Of a stretch of 64,000 nucleotides of DNA, positions 8,945 through 17,275 are shown in pieces (within the stretch, counting starts at the first letter, position 1; the number at the start of each line of letters is the position of its first letter). The DNA is from Bacillus paralicheniformis (GTDB lineage: Bacteria > Bacillota > Bacilli > Bacillales > Bacillaceae), in assembly GCF_001042485.2 (NCBI RefSeq), contig NZ_LBMN02000005.1:124001-188000 (forward strand), in the 5' to 3' direction. The notes beneath the pieces are model-generated. The model did no database searches and was not told the DNA's origin. It saw nothing but the letters and a program-made list of their open reading frames with translations. A program made the position numbers and the translations under genes.

Positions 8945-9886
8945 TTGGTTAGTGTTAAACGAGGTTTGATCACAGGTCTCATTGGTATTTCTATTTATTC
9001 TTTAGGTATCCACCCGGCCCAAGCCGCACCATCGCCTCATTCTCCTGTTTCAAGCGATCCTTCATACAAAGCGGAAACATCGGTTACCTATGATCCAAAC
9101 ATGAAAAACGATCAATACGGCTCGTATTCAAAGGCATTTACAGGCACCGGCAAAGTGAATGAAACAAAGGAAAAAACGGCAAAAGAGTCCTCCGCCAAAG
9201 CTCCTTACAGCATTAAATCGGTGATTGGTTCTGATGATCGGACAAGGGTGACCAACACAAGCGCATATCCGTACAGAGCGATCGTTCATATTTCAAGCAG
9301 CATCGGTTCGTGCACCGGATGGATGATCGGTCCGAAAACCGTCGCAACAGCCGGACATTGCATCTATGACACATCAAGCGGTTCATTTGCCGGGACAGCT
9401 ACTGTTTCGCCGGGACGGAACGGGACAAGCTACCCTTACGGCTCTGTTAAATCGACGCGCTACTTTATTCCGTCAGGATGGAGAAGCGGTAACACCAATT
9501 ACGATTACGGTGCAATCGAACTAAGCGAACCAATCGGCAATACTGTCGGATACTTCGGATACTCGTACACCACTTCATCACTTGTCGGGACAACTGTTAC
9601 TATCAGCGGTTATCCAGGCGATAAAACAACAGGCACACAATGGCAGCATTCAGGACCGATTGCCATCTCCGAAACGTATAAATTGCAGTATGCAATGGAC
9701 ACGTACGGAGGCCAGAGCGGTTCACCGGTATTCGAACAAAGCAGTTCAAGAACGAACTGCAGCGGTCCATGCTCGCTTGCCGTCCACACAAATGGAGTAT
9801 ACGGCGGCTCTTCGTACAACAGAGGCACCCGGATTACAAAAGAAGTGTTTGACAATTTGAGCAACTGGAAAAACAGCGCCCAATAA
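8945..9886 (+). CDS. blaSE: Glutamyl endopeptidase (GSE-BL), secreted
   Basis: A 313-aa preproenzyme of the S1B serine protease family that cuts after Glu (and Asp) outside the cell. A signal peptide ends near residue 27 (HPAQAAPS) and a propeptide runs to Lys91. The mature enzyme then starts with SVIGSDDRTRV. The catalytic triad is visible as His138 (ATAGHC), Asp187 (NYDYGAIEL) and Ser258 (YGGQSGSPV), equal to mature 47, 96 and 167. Two Cys pairs fit the known disulfides. From memory the mature part differs from the B. licheniformis enzyme at only a few positions, the propeptide at more. TTG start. Confidence 0.96.
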   Translation: MVSVKRGLITGLIGISIYSLGIHPAQAAPSPHSPVSSDPSYKAETSVTYDPNMKNDQYGSYSKAFTGTGKVNETKEKTAKESSAKAPYSIKSVIGSDDRTRVTNTSAYPYRAIVHISSSIGSCTGWMIGPKTVATAGHCIYDTSSGSFAGTATVSPGRNGTSYPYGSVKSTRYFIPSGWRSGNTNYDYGAIELSEPIGNTVGYFGYSYTTSSLVGTTVTISGYPGDKTTGTQWQHSGPIAISETYKLQYAMDTYGGQSGSPVFEQSSSRTNCSGPCSLAVHTNGVYGGSSYNRGTRITKEVFDNLSNWKNSAQ

Positions 9887-9895
9887 CACACGAAG

Positions 9896-9926
9896 ACAGC
9901 CCGCTTCCTTTTGGAACGGGCTGTTA
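9896..9926. terminator. Bidirectional hairpin between blaSE and chitinase
   Basis: ACAGCCCG (9896-9903) pairs with CGGGCTGT (9917-9924) around TTCC/GGAA, between the convergent stops. Confidence 0.75.
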
Positions 9927-9944
9927 TATCTAACGGCTGCACAC

Positions 9945-12026
9945 TTACTTCACATTAAGCCTGTACTTTTTTCCATCTATTGATATCGTGAAATTTGAAG
10001 GGCCGCTGATCGGCAAATAATAAACAAGCTGAAACTCCGCCGCCTCACCAGGTTTAATCGTTTTCCAGCTAGATAGAGTCACTCCGATGCGGTGGAAATC
10101 TCCCGTCAGTCCGCCAATGTTCGGTCCCGTATGCCCTTTAGCAATCACTTCAACTTGATCGCCGCTCCAGCTTCCAAACCGAGGGGAAGTGGATGTCGGC
10201 ACATCAAATTCGATAACAGAACCTCCCGTAATCGTGACATCGCTGTTATTGATCAGCTTCATTACCGGGTGGATCGGGTAATTTTGATCTCCTAATGGAA
10301 AGTTCGTCAGCTCTATGTCTACATCCAATGATTCATCAGGAAAAGGCGATGTGCTGAGCCGGTTATCGTATGGTGTTGTATCCGAGAATTTGTGATACAG
10401 CGTGCTCGTTAAAGTATTGCCAATATCGTATTCTCCTTTATTGCCGTTTCGTTCGGGATACCAGTCATAATCACCGCTCAAATCCCAAAACATGACACCC
10501 CCGATTCCTTTATCAACGACATAATCCGCCTTCGTTTTGATCGATTCCTCATCCTCTGTCGATAGAAACACTTTCTTTTCTGGATTCCAAAGCCAAGGCG
10601 CTGCCAGCCCCGCGTCATAATGCCTTTGATAAGCGCCTGTCAAATCAGCCTTGCTCAATCCATACCTTTCCAGATAAGAACCGGCAATGCCCTTTTCAAG
10701 GTTTTTGGCGTGCCACATCGGGTTTGCCCCTGCTCCAATTTCATTCCCCTGCTCATCTTTATCGTGCCAAATATTATCGATTCCGGTTGCTCCGTCACCG
10801 CATTGCCTGAGTCCCTGAGGACAATCTGCGCTTTTGGATGTTCCCCACAGCCCGTTTACTCCGCCGTTCACATTCTTCCAGCCTCTCGTATAATAAGGAA
10901 CACCGATATTGATTCGCCCCGATTCCATAGCTCCTCTAAAATAATGGTAAGCCCAGTCCGTATTTAAATATCCGATCCCTTCGTATTCCGGCGTAGTATA
11001 TATGTTGGAATGCTTGAGTTCGGCATCTTCGCCGTTATCGAATAAAGAAGCGTTCGGTCCGACAAACTCATTCCAGGCTCCATGAAGATCATAGGACATG
11101 ATATTGACATAATCGACATATCGAAGCGGCTTAAACGTTTCCATCCCTCTCAGTAAATATGCCGATGATGGCGCTGCAATGGTCAGCATGTAGTACTTTC
11201 CATCTTCAGCGGACGCTTGATCAAGCTTTTCTCTTAATATTTTCATCAATGCCTCAAAGCTTTTATTTAACCCGTTGCGCCGCGGATTGGCGATGTTCCA
11301 ATCTGCAGGATTCCCTACATCCTGCATTGATGTAGGGTACTCATAGTCAATATCGATTCCATCGATCTCGTATTTTCTGAGAAACGCAACGACCGACTCC
11401 GCAAAGGTGTGAATACCCTTGTGGTTTACAGATCCGTCTCCATTCGTTGTCATCGAATAAAAGCCGCCGCTTGGAATCCGCTTCCCGTCCCTGTCAACAT
11501 AACCGCCGGTTTCGGCCCAACCGCCGACAGCCGCCAAAACTTTTACATTCGGGTATTTCTCTTTATATTGATGGATAAGGTTAAAATGCCCCTTATACGG
11601 CAAGGTTTGATCCATTTTTACATCGGAATGCTCCGGCCAGGTCATCCCGATGGACGGGTTGTTCTCATCTGTCTCATCTCCGACTGAAATCCGATGATCT
11701 TCCCCGATGTGGGCAAACGCATAATTAATGTGGCTCAAGTACTTCCAGGGGATATCATTTACTAAATAACGATCTTGATTGCCTTTTCCAGTACGCCAGC
11801 TTGTAAAGTACCCGATGATTCTCCGGTCTAACTGATTGGCAAGCTTTTCACGGCCGTCCCGGTCGTATACATCGCAGTACGGCACATGTTCAACGCCTGA
11901 GTCCCAAAGCCCTTCCGGACGGCAGTCCGGTTGTTCATTTGAAGTCTCTGCAGAAATGTGCCGGTTCGGGATAAAAAGCGCAAGGAGCAGCACACAGGAT
12001 AAAATAGATGAAGCGGCTATCTTCAT
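9945..12026 (-). CDS. Secreted chitinase, GH18 with C-terminal ChiC-like domain
   Basis: 693 aa, secreted (signal peptide to about residue 26, HISAETS). The GH18 barrel starts at RRIIGYFTSWR (about 69) and carries the signature Asp222-Gly-Ile-Asp225-Ile-Asp227-Tyr-Glu229, with Glu229 as the proton donor; VLAAVGGW and YVNIMSYDLHGAW are further GH18 strands and GVMFWDLSGDYDWYP ends the barrel near 545. The last 130 residues (VDIELTNFPLGDQNYP to the end) resemble the chitinase C (ChiC) domain, probably carbohydrate-binding. It lies 90 bases downstream of the other chitinase on the same strand, probably one transcript. These are the chiA/chiB tandem pair of B. licheniformis; I cannot say which name applies. 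Confidence 0.93.
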   Translation of the reverse strand: MKIAASSILSCVLLLALFIPNRHISAETSNEQPDCRPEGLWDSGVEHVPYCDVYDRDGREKLANQLDRRIIGYFTSWRTGKGNQDRYLVNDIPWKYLSHINYAFAHIGEDHRISVGDETDENNPSIGMTWPEHSDVKMDQTLPYKGHFNLIHQYKEKYPNVKVLAAVGGWAETGGYVDRDGKRIPSGGFYSMTTNGDGSVNHKGIHTFAESVVAFLRKYEIDGIDIDYEYPTSMQDVGNPADWNIANPRRNGLNKSFEALMKILREKLDQASAEDGKYYMLTIAAPSSAYLLRGMETFKPLRYVDYVNIMSYDLHGAWNEFVGPNASLFDNGEDAELKHSNIYTTPEYEGIGYLNTDWAYHYFRGAMESGRINIGVPYYTRGWKNVNGGVNGLWGTSKSADCPQGLRQCGDGATGIDNIWHDKDEQGNEIGAGANPMWHAKNLEKGIAGSYLERYGLSKADLTGAYQRHYDAGLAAPWLWNPEKKVFLSTEDEESIKTKADYVVDKGIGGVMFWDLSGDYDWYPERNGNKGEYDIGNTLTSTLYHKFSDTTPYDNRLSTSPFPDESLDVDIELTNFPLGDQNYPIHPVMKLINNSDVTITGGSVIEFDVPTSTSPRFGSWSGDQVEVIAKGHTGPNIGGLTGDFHRIGVTLSSWKTIKPGEAAEFQLVYYLPISGPSNFTISIDGKKYRLNVK

Positions 12027-12116
12027 GTTTATTCAGACTCCTTTGTCCATAAAGAGAGACGTGAGAAGCTTTTTCCCAAATCTCTCTTTATCGTTTTCTA
12101 TCCATTTGACTTTCTG

Positions 12117-13913
12117 TTATTCGCAGCCTCCGACCAGCCGCCATACGCCCCATTCACCGGATTGATCCGGCCGGTCGCCTTTCGTCCACCATTTCGCTTC
12201 ATACACTTTTCCGTTAAATGCAACCCGCTCTCCGCCCGTGTATGCGTTCGTCTCTTTCCATTCGTCATATGAACATGCCTGGTCAGAATTCGTCGTGACC
12301 TTTACTGTTGGTCCGGTATGGAGCTCTCCATCGGCATCCTTTGCTGAAACTGTAAATGAGTAGGCCGTACCCGGCTTCAAGTTGCCGATTTCCGCTGATG
12401 TTTCTTTTACAGATATCGACCGGCTTTCAAATGACACGACATATTCCGTAATGTTTGTTCCGCTGCTCGGCGCATCCCACGCCAGGCTGACACTTGTAGC
12501 AGTTTTTCCGGTTACACGCACATTCACAGGTGCCGATGAAGGCGGCTCCGGATTGCCTCCGTCCGGTGCAAAATCTAAATCGGCTGCCAATTTATTGAGA
12601 AGCGTCCGATTGGAATCGCCGCTGAAATCCCAGAACATCGCTCCGCTTAATCCGTTTGCTTTAATAAAATCCGTTTTGTGGCCGAATGATTGTTCATCAT
12701 CATAAGTGATGAAATTGCCATTTTCCGCGTTATACAAAAACGGCACTTTCGCTTGATCGTTCCAATACCTTTTATAGCCGTTTTGATTTACATAGTTCTT
12801 TTCAAGATCTGAAAAGTCGAATACTCCATTTTCCCACGTCCCTTCTTTCGCCGGTCCGCACTTCTGATATTCTCCGTGGCCGCCGGATTCACAACCGCTC
12901 CAGCCCCTTCCGTAGAACGGTGTTCCAAGCACTAATTTGTCCCCCTTAACACCGGCTTCCTTATAGCGTTTCACAGTGTTTTCAATGTTGTAGGTCTCAG
13001 CATTTGGAACGCCTGCTTCTTTTGCTTTTGGATCATAGAACAGCGGCGCATTATGGGCGCTTATGCTTTGCCATCCGCCATTAAAGTCATAGGTCATGAT
13101 GTTAATCCAATCCACGGTTTGAGCAATTTTATCAAGCTCAGTGTTGCTCACATACTCCGGACTTGCGCCGGATGCGATCGTCAGCAAGTATTCCTTGCCG
13201 TCCTTTGCTTCTGCAGCATCAAGTTTTTTACGCACCTCTTGCAGGAGCAGCGTGTAATTTCTTTTATCTTCCGGCCGTGTGCTATTCCCCGGCAATCCTC
13301 CGCTGACCGGGTATTCCCAGTCAAGATCGACCCCGTCAAACCCGTATTTCCTTAAAAATTCAACGGCCGAAGCGGCGAAATTCCCCCTTGCCCCAGGATC
13401 TGCCGCGACATCTGAAAAGCGGTTAGACCAAGTCCATCCGCCGACCGATATGAACGTTTTCAAATGAGGGTGGCTCTTTTTCAGCTTCAGCAATTGTTTA
13501 AAGTTGCCGCGGATCGGTTCATCCCAGACATCCCCGGGATTTGACTTTTGTGCGTCAATCCAGGGATCGCCCATTACGATTGTTCCATTTGGCGCGTCGA
13601 TCACTCCGTTTTCATCCTGACATGACCATGTTTGGGGATTGGGGCCTGTAGGATCGGGGTTCCCGTGCCTTCCTTCCCAGCAAATATCAGCAAAAGCATA
13701 ATTAATGTGGCTGACTTTTGAAACGTCCATATCCCAAACTTGAAAATTCCTTCCGTAAGCACCCCATGATGGATAGTAGCCGATGATTTTATAGTTTTTT
13801 CCGGAATCGGCCTTTGCAACTTCCCCATTTACAAATGACAAGCTCAGCAACATGACAAAAATGAAAGAAAAAACGAAAAACTTTTTGCTTTTGTTGACCA
13901 ACACGATGTTCAT
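12117..13913 (-). CDS. Secreted chitinase, GH18-FnIII-CBM5/12
   Basis: 598 aa from the ATG used here, the length I recall for the B. licheniformis enzyme. Signal peptide to about residue 35; GH18 about 41-450 with Asp193-Gly-Val-Asp196-Leu-Asp198-Trp-Glu200; fibronectin type III module about 461-540 (APVNVRVTGKTATSVSLAWD); CBM5/12 about 547-598 with aromatic surface residues (AYTGGERVAFNGKVYEAKWW). It hydrolyses insoluble chitin outside the cell. The start is unclear: AAGGAG abuts this ATG, while GTG three codons in (13904) has ideal spacing, and an in-frame TTG lies at 13940. A cre-like site lies about 125 bases upstream. Confidence 0.94.
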   Translation of the reverse strand: MNIVLVNKSKKFFVFSFIFVMLLSLSFVNGEVAKADSGKNYKIIGYYPSWGAYGRNFQVWDMDVSKVSHINYAFADICWEGRHGNPDPTGPNPQTWSCQDENGVIDAPNGTIVMGDPWIDAQKSNPGDVWDEPIRGNFKQLLKLKKSHPHLKTFISVGGWTWSNRFSDVAADPGARGNFAASAVEFLRKYGFDGVDLDWEYPVSGGLPGNSTRPEDKRNYTLLLQEVRKKLDAAEAKDGKEYLLTIASGASPEYVSNTELDKIAQTVDWINIMTYDFNGGWQSISAHNAPLFYDPKAKEAGVPNAETYNIENTVKRYKEAGVKGDKLVLGTPFYGRGWSGCESGGHGEYQKCGPAKEGTWENGVFDFSDLEKNYVNQNGYKRYWNDQAKVPFLYNAENGNFITYDDEQSFGHKTDFIKANGLSGAMFWDFSGDSNRTLLNKLAADLDFAPDGGNPEPPSSAPVNVRVTGKTATSVSLAWDAPSSGTNITEYVVSFESRSISVKETSAEIGNLKPGTAYSFTVSAKDADGELHTGPTVKVTTNSDQACSYDEWKETNAYTGGERVAFNGKVYEAKWWTKGDRPDQSGEWGVWRLVGGCE

Positions 13914-14038
13914 CTCCTTTTCATCCAATTTTTTTGACAAACTATGAAACTAGAAATCTCCTATTCCTCACCGCCTTTTTTGTTTGTTTTATATTTTCCT
14001 TGTCATCTAATAGCTGCAGCTGCACAGAAGCCAACAAG

Positions 14039-14052
14039 GGAAAACGCTTACA
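14039..14052. promoter_or_regulatory. cre site (CcpA) upstream of the chitinases
   Basis: GGAAAACGCTTACA matches the cre consensus TGWAANCGNTNWCA at 13 of 14 positions counting N. It lies upstream of the chitinase pair; glucose repression is inferred. Confidence 0.7.
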
Positions 14053-14133
14053 TAAATGAGATTGACATCATGATTTCATTAAAATTTCGGGTGTGTTCGT
14101 TTGGTAAAGCTGGTTGTGCTGAGGGTGAAACAC

Positions 14134-14149
14134 GTATAGATGTCTATAC
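14134..14149. promoter_or_regulatory. Perfect 7-2-7 palindrome
   Basis: GTATAGATGTCTATAC is a dyad with 7-bp arms and a two-base centre, lying between the cre site and the 16-bp palindrome at 14194. It resembles operators of GntR/UTRA regulators, but the protein that would bind it is not identified. Confidence 0.5.
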
Positions 14150-14193
14150 ATTTGCGTATAAAAGAAGACTTTTTAATGGCGAAGGGTTGCTGA

Positions 14194-14209
14194 ATTTGTT
14201 ATGACAAAT
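14194..14209. promoter_or_regulatory. Operator copy 1 of the chitooligosaccharide regulon
   Basis: ATTTGTTATGACAAAT has 6-bp arms around TATG. It is the exact reverse complement of the 16-mer at 15843-15858 in front of the gntR/chb divergent promoters, which suggests the GntR regulator also acts at the chitinase side. The cognate protein is inferred by position. Confidence 0.6.
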
Positions 14210-14262
14210 CTATATTAATCAGAATTTTCTGAACTGTCAACTTGAAGACATTGACTACACAA

Positions 14263-14300
14263 CCGCCGCTTTCTACTCCATTTAAGGAATAGAAGCGGCG
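14263..14300. terminator. Possible terminator after chbG
   Basis: Imperfect hairpin with GCCGCTT/AAGCGGC arms and a partly paired inner stem; there is no good T-run on either strand, so termination is uncertain. Confidence 0.35.
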
Positions 14301-14312
14301 CCTCTAGCCTCT

Positions 14313-15047
14313 TCATAGACTAGCGTAAGACGTAAGACGAATATCCGGACATTGTTGCAAAGCCGATTTAAGAGAAGGTTCCGTCAGCAGTGAAAGTTCA
14401 TATACCCGAGGATAATGGAAAGACGATTTTTCAAGCAGACATTTATCGACGTAAGCCGGATGGCACATCACTTCAATCACTGCTGCGTCTTGATAATCAC
14501 GAAGGATGCTCGAAAGATCCTTCAATCGATCGACTTTCAGCTCAAAAGCATCGTTCGACCTTACACCCTTCCACAGTGAAGGATGATCATGATTGACCTT
14601 TCTGCATGGCAGGTCATACTCTTTCGCAAGCTTTACAAACACCTCAGGGAGATTTCCGTATGTATGAATATGATGATGGCTGTCGATATGTGTCGGATTT
14701 AAACCGAAAGACAAAGCTTTCTCTATTTGCGCTTTCCACTCTCGGTATACTTCATCAAGGTCAATGTCGAAGAAACCCTGGTAGTACAAAAGCTTGCGAA
14801 AATTCCCTTCTTCATCCGTTATCATATGCAGTCCGCCGAGAATCGGGCGCCCGGCCGTCAATGTCAAGTGGACGCCGACTCCGAGTTCACGATTTTGCCG
14901 TGCGAGTTCGACGGCATGCTCCGCTTCTTGCATATTGACCATGAGCGTAGTCGATGTGAGCACCCCGTGCTGGAAAGCTTCAATGATTCCAAGGTTGACT
15001 CCCCTTGAAAATCCAAAATCATCCGCATTTATGATTAGAGATTTCAC
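14313..15047 (-). CDS. chbG: Carbohydrate deacetylase ChbG (YdjC family)
   Basis: 244 aa, cytoplasmic. The N-terminal IINADDFGFSRGVN, GVGVHLTLTAGRPI and PTHIDSHHHIHTYGN motifs supply the Asp and His metal ligands of the YdjC/ChbG family. E. coli ChbG removes one acetyl group from chitobiose-6-phosphate and chitotriose-6-phosphate, which allows induction and cleavage by the GH4 enzyme. Its stop region overlaps or abuts the GntR gene (start 15047 against gntR end 15044, ATGA-type coupling), so the two are one operon divergent from the PTS operon. Family assignment is firm, the substrate is inferred from context. Confidence 0.88.
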   Translation of the reverse strand: MKSLIINADDFGFSRGVNLGIIEAFQHGVLTSTTLMVNMQEAEHAVELARQNRELGVGVHLTLTAGRPILGGLHMITDEEGNFRKLLYYQGFFDIDLDEVYREWKAQIEKALSFGLNPTHIDSHHHIHTYGNLPEVFVKLAKEYDLPCRKVNHDHPSLWKGVRSNDAFELKVDRLKDLSSILRDYQDAAVIEVMCHPAYVDKCLLEKSSFHYPRVYELSLLTEPSLKSALQQCPDIRLTSYASL

Positions 15048-15778
15048 CTTTCATTCCCCCTTTGTTCATAATCACGTTCAATGAAGAACTCAACACGGTC
15101 ACCGCGAAAATAGGCCATAGAATACTCGACGACTTCTTCCGACGCCAAAAATGTTTGCGTCGATATCTGGAAGCAAGGTGTGCCTTGTGTAATATTTAAA
15201 TGTTGTGCAATCTCCTCATCAGAAATCACAATTTTGATTTGTTCCTCTGTTCTTTTTATGTTGTTTCCTTGCCTGCTGATGCACTGGTAAAGTGAAATAT
15301 TCGCCATTTCTTCCGTTACTTCGGGGACGAGATCCGTTCTGATATAGGCTGTTTCAAACTGGATTTCTTCATCGTCCGCATAGCGGATTCTTTTGATTTG
15401 ATAGACCATTTGTTCAGCGTCGATTCCGAGGAGGGTTTGGATTTTTTCAGACGGCTTTATTTTTTGCAAATCAACAACTTTGATTTTCGGTTTAAAGCCT
15501 TGAGCCTTCAATTGCTCTGCATAACGGAGGCTGCTGGAGCTCAAGATCTGCTTTACTTTTCCTTTGGCGACAAATGTCCCTTTTCCCTGCTTTCGGTAAA
15601 TGGCCCCTTCCATAAGCAAATGATTCAGCGCGGTCCGCAGCGTCGTCCGGCTGACATCATACAGTTTGCAAAACTCGGACTCCGTCGGCAGCAGGCTGCC
15701 AGGCGGATAATAACCGCTTTCAATCTTATCTACAATATCTTGTTTAATTTGACTGTGGAGCTGTGGTTGTTTCGCCAT
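15044..15778 (-). CDS. GntR/HutC-type regulator with UTRA domain
   Basis: 244 aa. Winged helix at about 5-75 (LPTESEFCKLYDVSRTTLRT, YRKQGKGTFVA) and a UTRA effector domain from about 90 to the end (ETAYIRTDLVPEV, EYSMAYFRGDRVEFFIER). Such proteins sense phosphorylated sugars. The ATG at 15778 has AAAGGAG seven bases upstream; the longer frame beginning 15 codons earlier lacks a site. It sits in front of chbG and divergent from the GH4-PTS operon, with two palindromic operators in between, so autoregulation and control of the PTS operon are likely. The natural inducer is probably a chitooligosaccharide phosphate. Confidence 0.88.
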   Translation of the reverse strand: MAKQPQLHSQIKQDIVDKIESGYYPPGSLLPTESEFCKLYDVSRTTLRTALNHLLMEGAIYRKQGKGTFVAKGKVKQILSSSSLRYAEQLKAQGFKPKIKVVDLQKIKPSEKIQTLLGIDAEQMVYQIKRIRYADDEEIQFETAYIRTDLVPEVTEEMANISLYQCISRQGNNIKRTEEQIKIVISDEEIAQHLNITQGTPCFQISTQTFLASEEVVEYSMAYFRGDRVEFFIERDYEQRGNER

Positions 15779-15806
15779 ACATGTTCTCCTTTGGGGTGTG
15801 TTCGTA

Positions 15807-15812
15807 ATTATA
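15807..15812 (-). promoter_or_regulatory. -10 box of the gntR-chbG promoter
   Basis: Minus-strand TATAAT about 30 bases upstream of the gntR start; no good -35 box (TTTAGG at 17-bp spacing). The operator at 15843-15858 lies just upstream. Confidence 0.45.
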
Positions 15813-15842
15813 GAATAACACAAAAGGTTCCTAAAAAAAACA

Positions 15843-15858
15843 ATTTGTCATAACAAAT
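15843..15858. promoter_or_regulatory. Operator copy 2, gntR/chb divergent region
   Basis: ATTTGTCATAACAAAT, 6-bp arms around CATA; the reverse complement of the copy at 14194. Located between the divergent starts of gntR and the GH4 gene. Confidence 0.65.
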
Positions 15859-15870
15859 ATGTATGGACAA

Positions 15871-15886
15871 ATTTGTTATGACATGT
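15871..15886. promoter_or_regulatory. Operator copy 3, gntR/chb divergent region
   Basis: ATTTGTTATGACATGT matches the copy at 14194 in 14 of 16 positions. It starts 28 bp from copy 2, which places the two on roughly opposite to similar helix faces and would allow joint binding. Confidence 0.6.
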
Positions 15887-15900
15887 TAAGTTTCAATTGT

Positions 15901-15920
15901 GTGAAGCGCTTTCATATAAA
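15901..15920 (+). promoter_or_regulatory. cre-like element overlapping a -10 box of the chb operon
   Basis: GTGAAGCGCTTTCA (15901-15914) fits the cre consensus at 11 of 14 positions and abuts TATAAA (15915-15920), a plausible -10. The -35 is weak. GGAGGGGG follows directly before the GH4 start. Confidence 0.45.
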
Positions 15921-15940
15921 GAGAATGAAGGAGGGGGATT

Positions 15941-17275
15941 ATGGCGCTGAAAGTAGTTGTTATAGGCGGAGGGTCCAGCTACACACCGGAAATTATTGAA
16001 GGCATCATCAAACGGCAACATCAATTTCCGGTGAATGAGATTGCACTTGTTGATATCGAGGAGGGCAAAGAAAAACTTCGCATCGTCTCAGAACTCGCGA
16101 AGCGAATGATCAGGCATGCGGGGGTTCCCATCGAACTGAGCCATACAATAGATCGGGCAGAAGCGTTGCAAGGTGCCGATTTCGTCACGGTTCAAATCAG
16201 AGTCGGCGGACTGAAGGCGAGAGCTTTAGACGAAAAAATTCCGCTCAGCCACGGCCTAATCGGGCAGGAAACAAACGGAGCCGGCGGTATGTTTAAAGCT
16301 TTCCGCACAATTCCTGTCATGCTGGATATCGCTCGCGATATCCAAAAGATTTGTCCCGAAGCATGGCTGATCAACTTTACCAATCCGGCCGGCATCGTGA
16401 CGGAAGCTTTGCTGAAGCACGGACCTCATCAAAAGGTCGTCGGGGTATGCAATATTCCTTACAACATGAAAAATAGCATTGCAGAAATATTCGGCGTGGA
16501 TGTGAACCGCGTCATGATTGAATTCGCAGGCCTCAACCATTTTGTTTTCGGAAAAAGGGTATGGATCGACGGCATCGACCGGACGGAAGAGACGATTGAG
16601 CATCTGTTGAATGATTACCTCGGCTACTCGCCCTCCAATATTGCGGCGTTGCCGTGGAATCGCCAATTTCTGCGGTCTTTACGTATGCTTCCGAGCCCGT
16701 ACCATCAGTACTATTATCAACATGAAGATGCGCTCGCAAAAGATATCGAAGCGTACAATAACAACGGAACACGAGCGGAAACCGTCATGGAAGTGGAGCG
16801 GCAGCTGTTTGAGAAATACAAAGACGCCGAGATCCATGAGAAGCCTAAAGAACTGGAAGGCCGCGGCGGGGCTTACTATAGTGAATCAGCCTGCTCATTA
16901 ATGAACTCGCTTTATCATCATTCAATGGATATTCAGACCGTGAACACACTGAATAAAGGAAGCATACCAGACCTTCCCGATGATGCGGTGATCGAAGTCA
17001 ACAGTGTCATTACAAAAAGCGGACCGATTCCTCTGACCGTCGGAAAACTGCCTGCTGCCATTTGCGGGCCGATCTGCCTGATGAAAAAATTTGAACAATT
17101 AGTGATTGAAGCTGCGGTCACCGGCGACTACAATACGGCATATTCAGCCATGATCACCAATCCGTTGGTCTCCTCTGATCACAAAGCTCAAAAGGTACTG
17201 GATGAAATGCTCGAGGCGCATAAACGTTACCTCCCGCAATTTTTTGAGGAGGTCTGTGAACATGAAACAAAATAA
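15941..17275 (+). CDS. 6-phospho-glycosidase, GH4 family (ChbF-like)
   Basis: 444 aa, cytoplasmic. The N-terminal VVVIGGGSSYTPEIIEG binds NAD; Cys170 (VGVCNIP) and His200 (FAGLNHFVFG) are the Mn ligands of GH4, and INFTNPAGIVTEA is the substrate-phosphate region. GH4 enzymes hydrolyse 6-phospho-glycosides by NAD-dependent oxidation at C3. Sequence alone would allow 6-phospho-beta-glucosidase (CelF/LicH). The neighbouring ChbG and chitinases argue for chitobiose-6-phosphate (ChbF role). It is first in an operon with EIIC, EIIA and EIIB and overlaps the EIIC start by 14 bases. Confidence 0.85.
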   Translation: MALKVVVIGGGSSYTPEIIEGIIKRQHQFPVNEIALVDIEEGKEKLRIVSELAKRMIRHAGVPIELSHTIDRAEALQGADFVTVQIRVGGLKARALDEKIPLSHGLIGQETNGAGGMFKAFRTIPVMLDIARDIQKICPEAWLINFTNPAGIVTEALLKHGPHQKVVGVCNIPYNMKNSIAEIFGVDVNRVMIEFAGLNHFVFGKRVWIDGIDRTEETIEHLLNDYLGYSPSNIAALPWNRQFLRSLRMLPSPYHQYYYQHEDALAKDIEAYNNNGTRAETVMEVERQLFEKYKDAEIHEKPKELEGRGGAYYSESACSLMNSLYHHSMDIQTVNTLNKGSIPDLPDDAVIEVNSVITKSGPIPLTVGKLPAAICGPICLMKKFEQLVIEAAVTGDYNTAYSAMITNPLVSSDHKAQKVLDEMLEAHKRYLPQFFEEVCEHETK

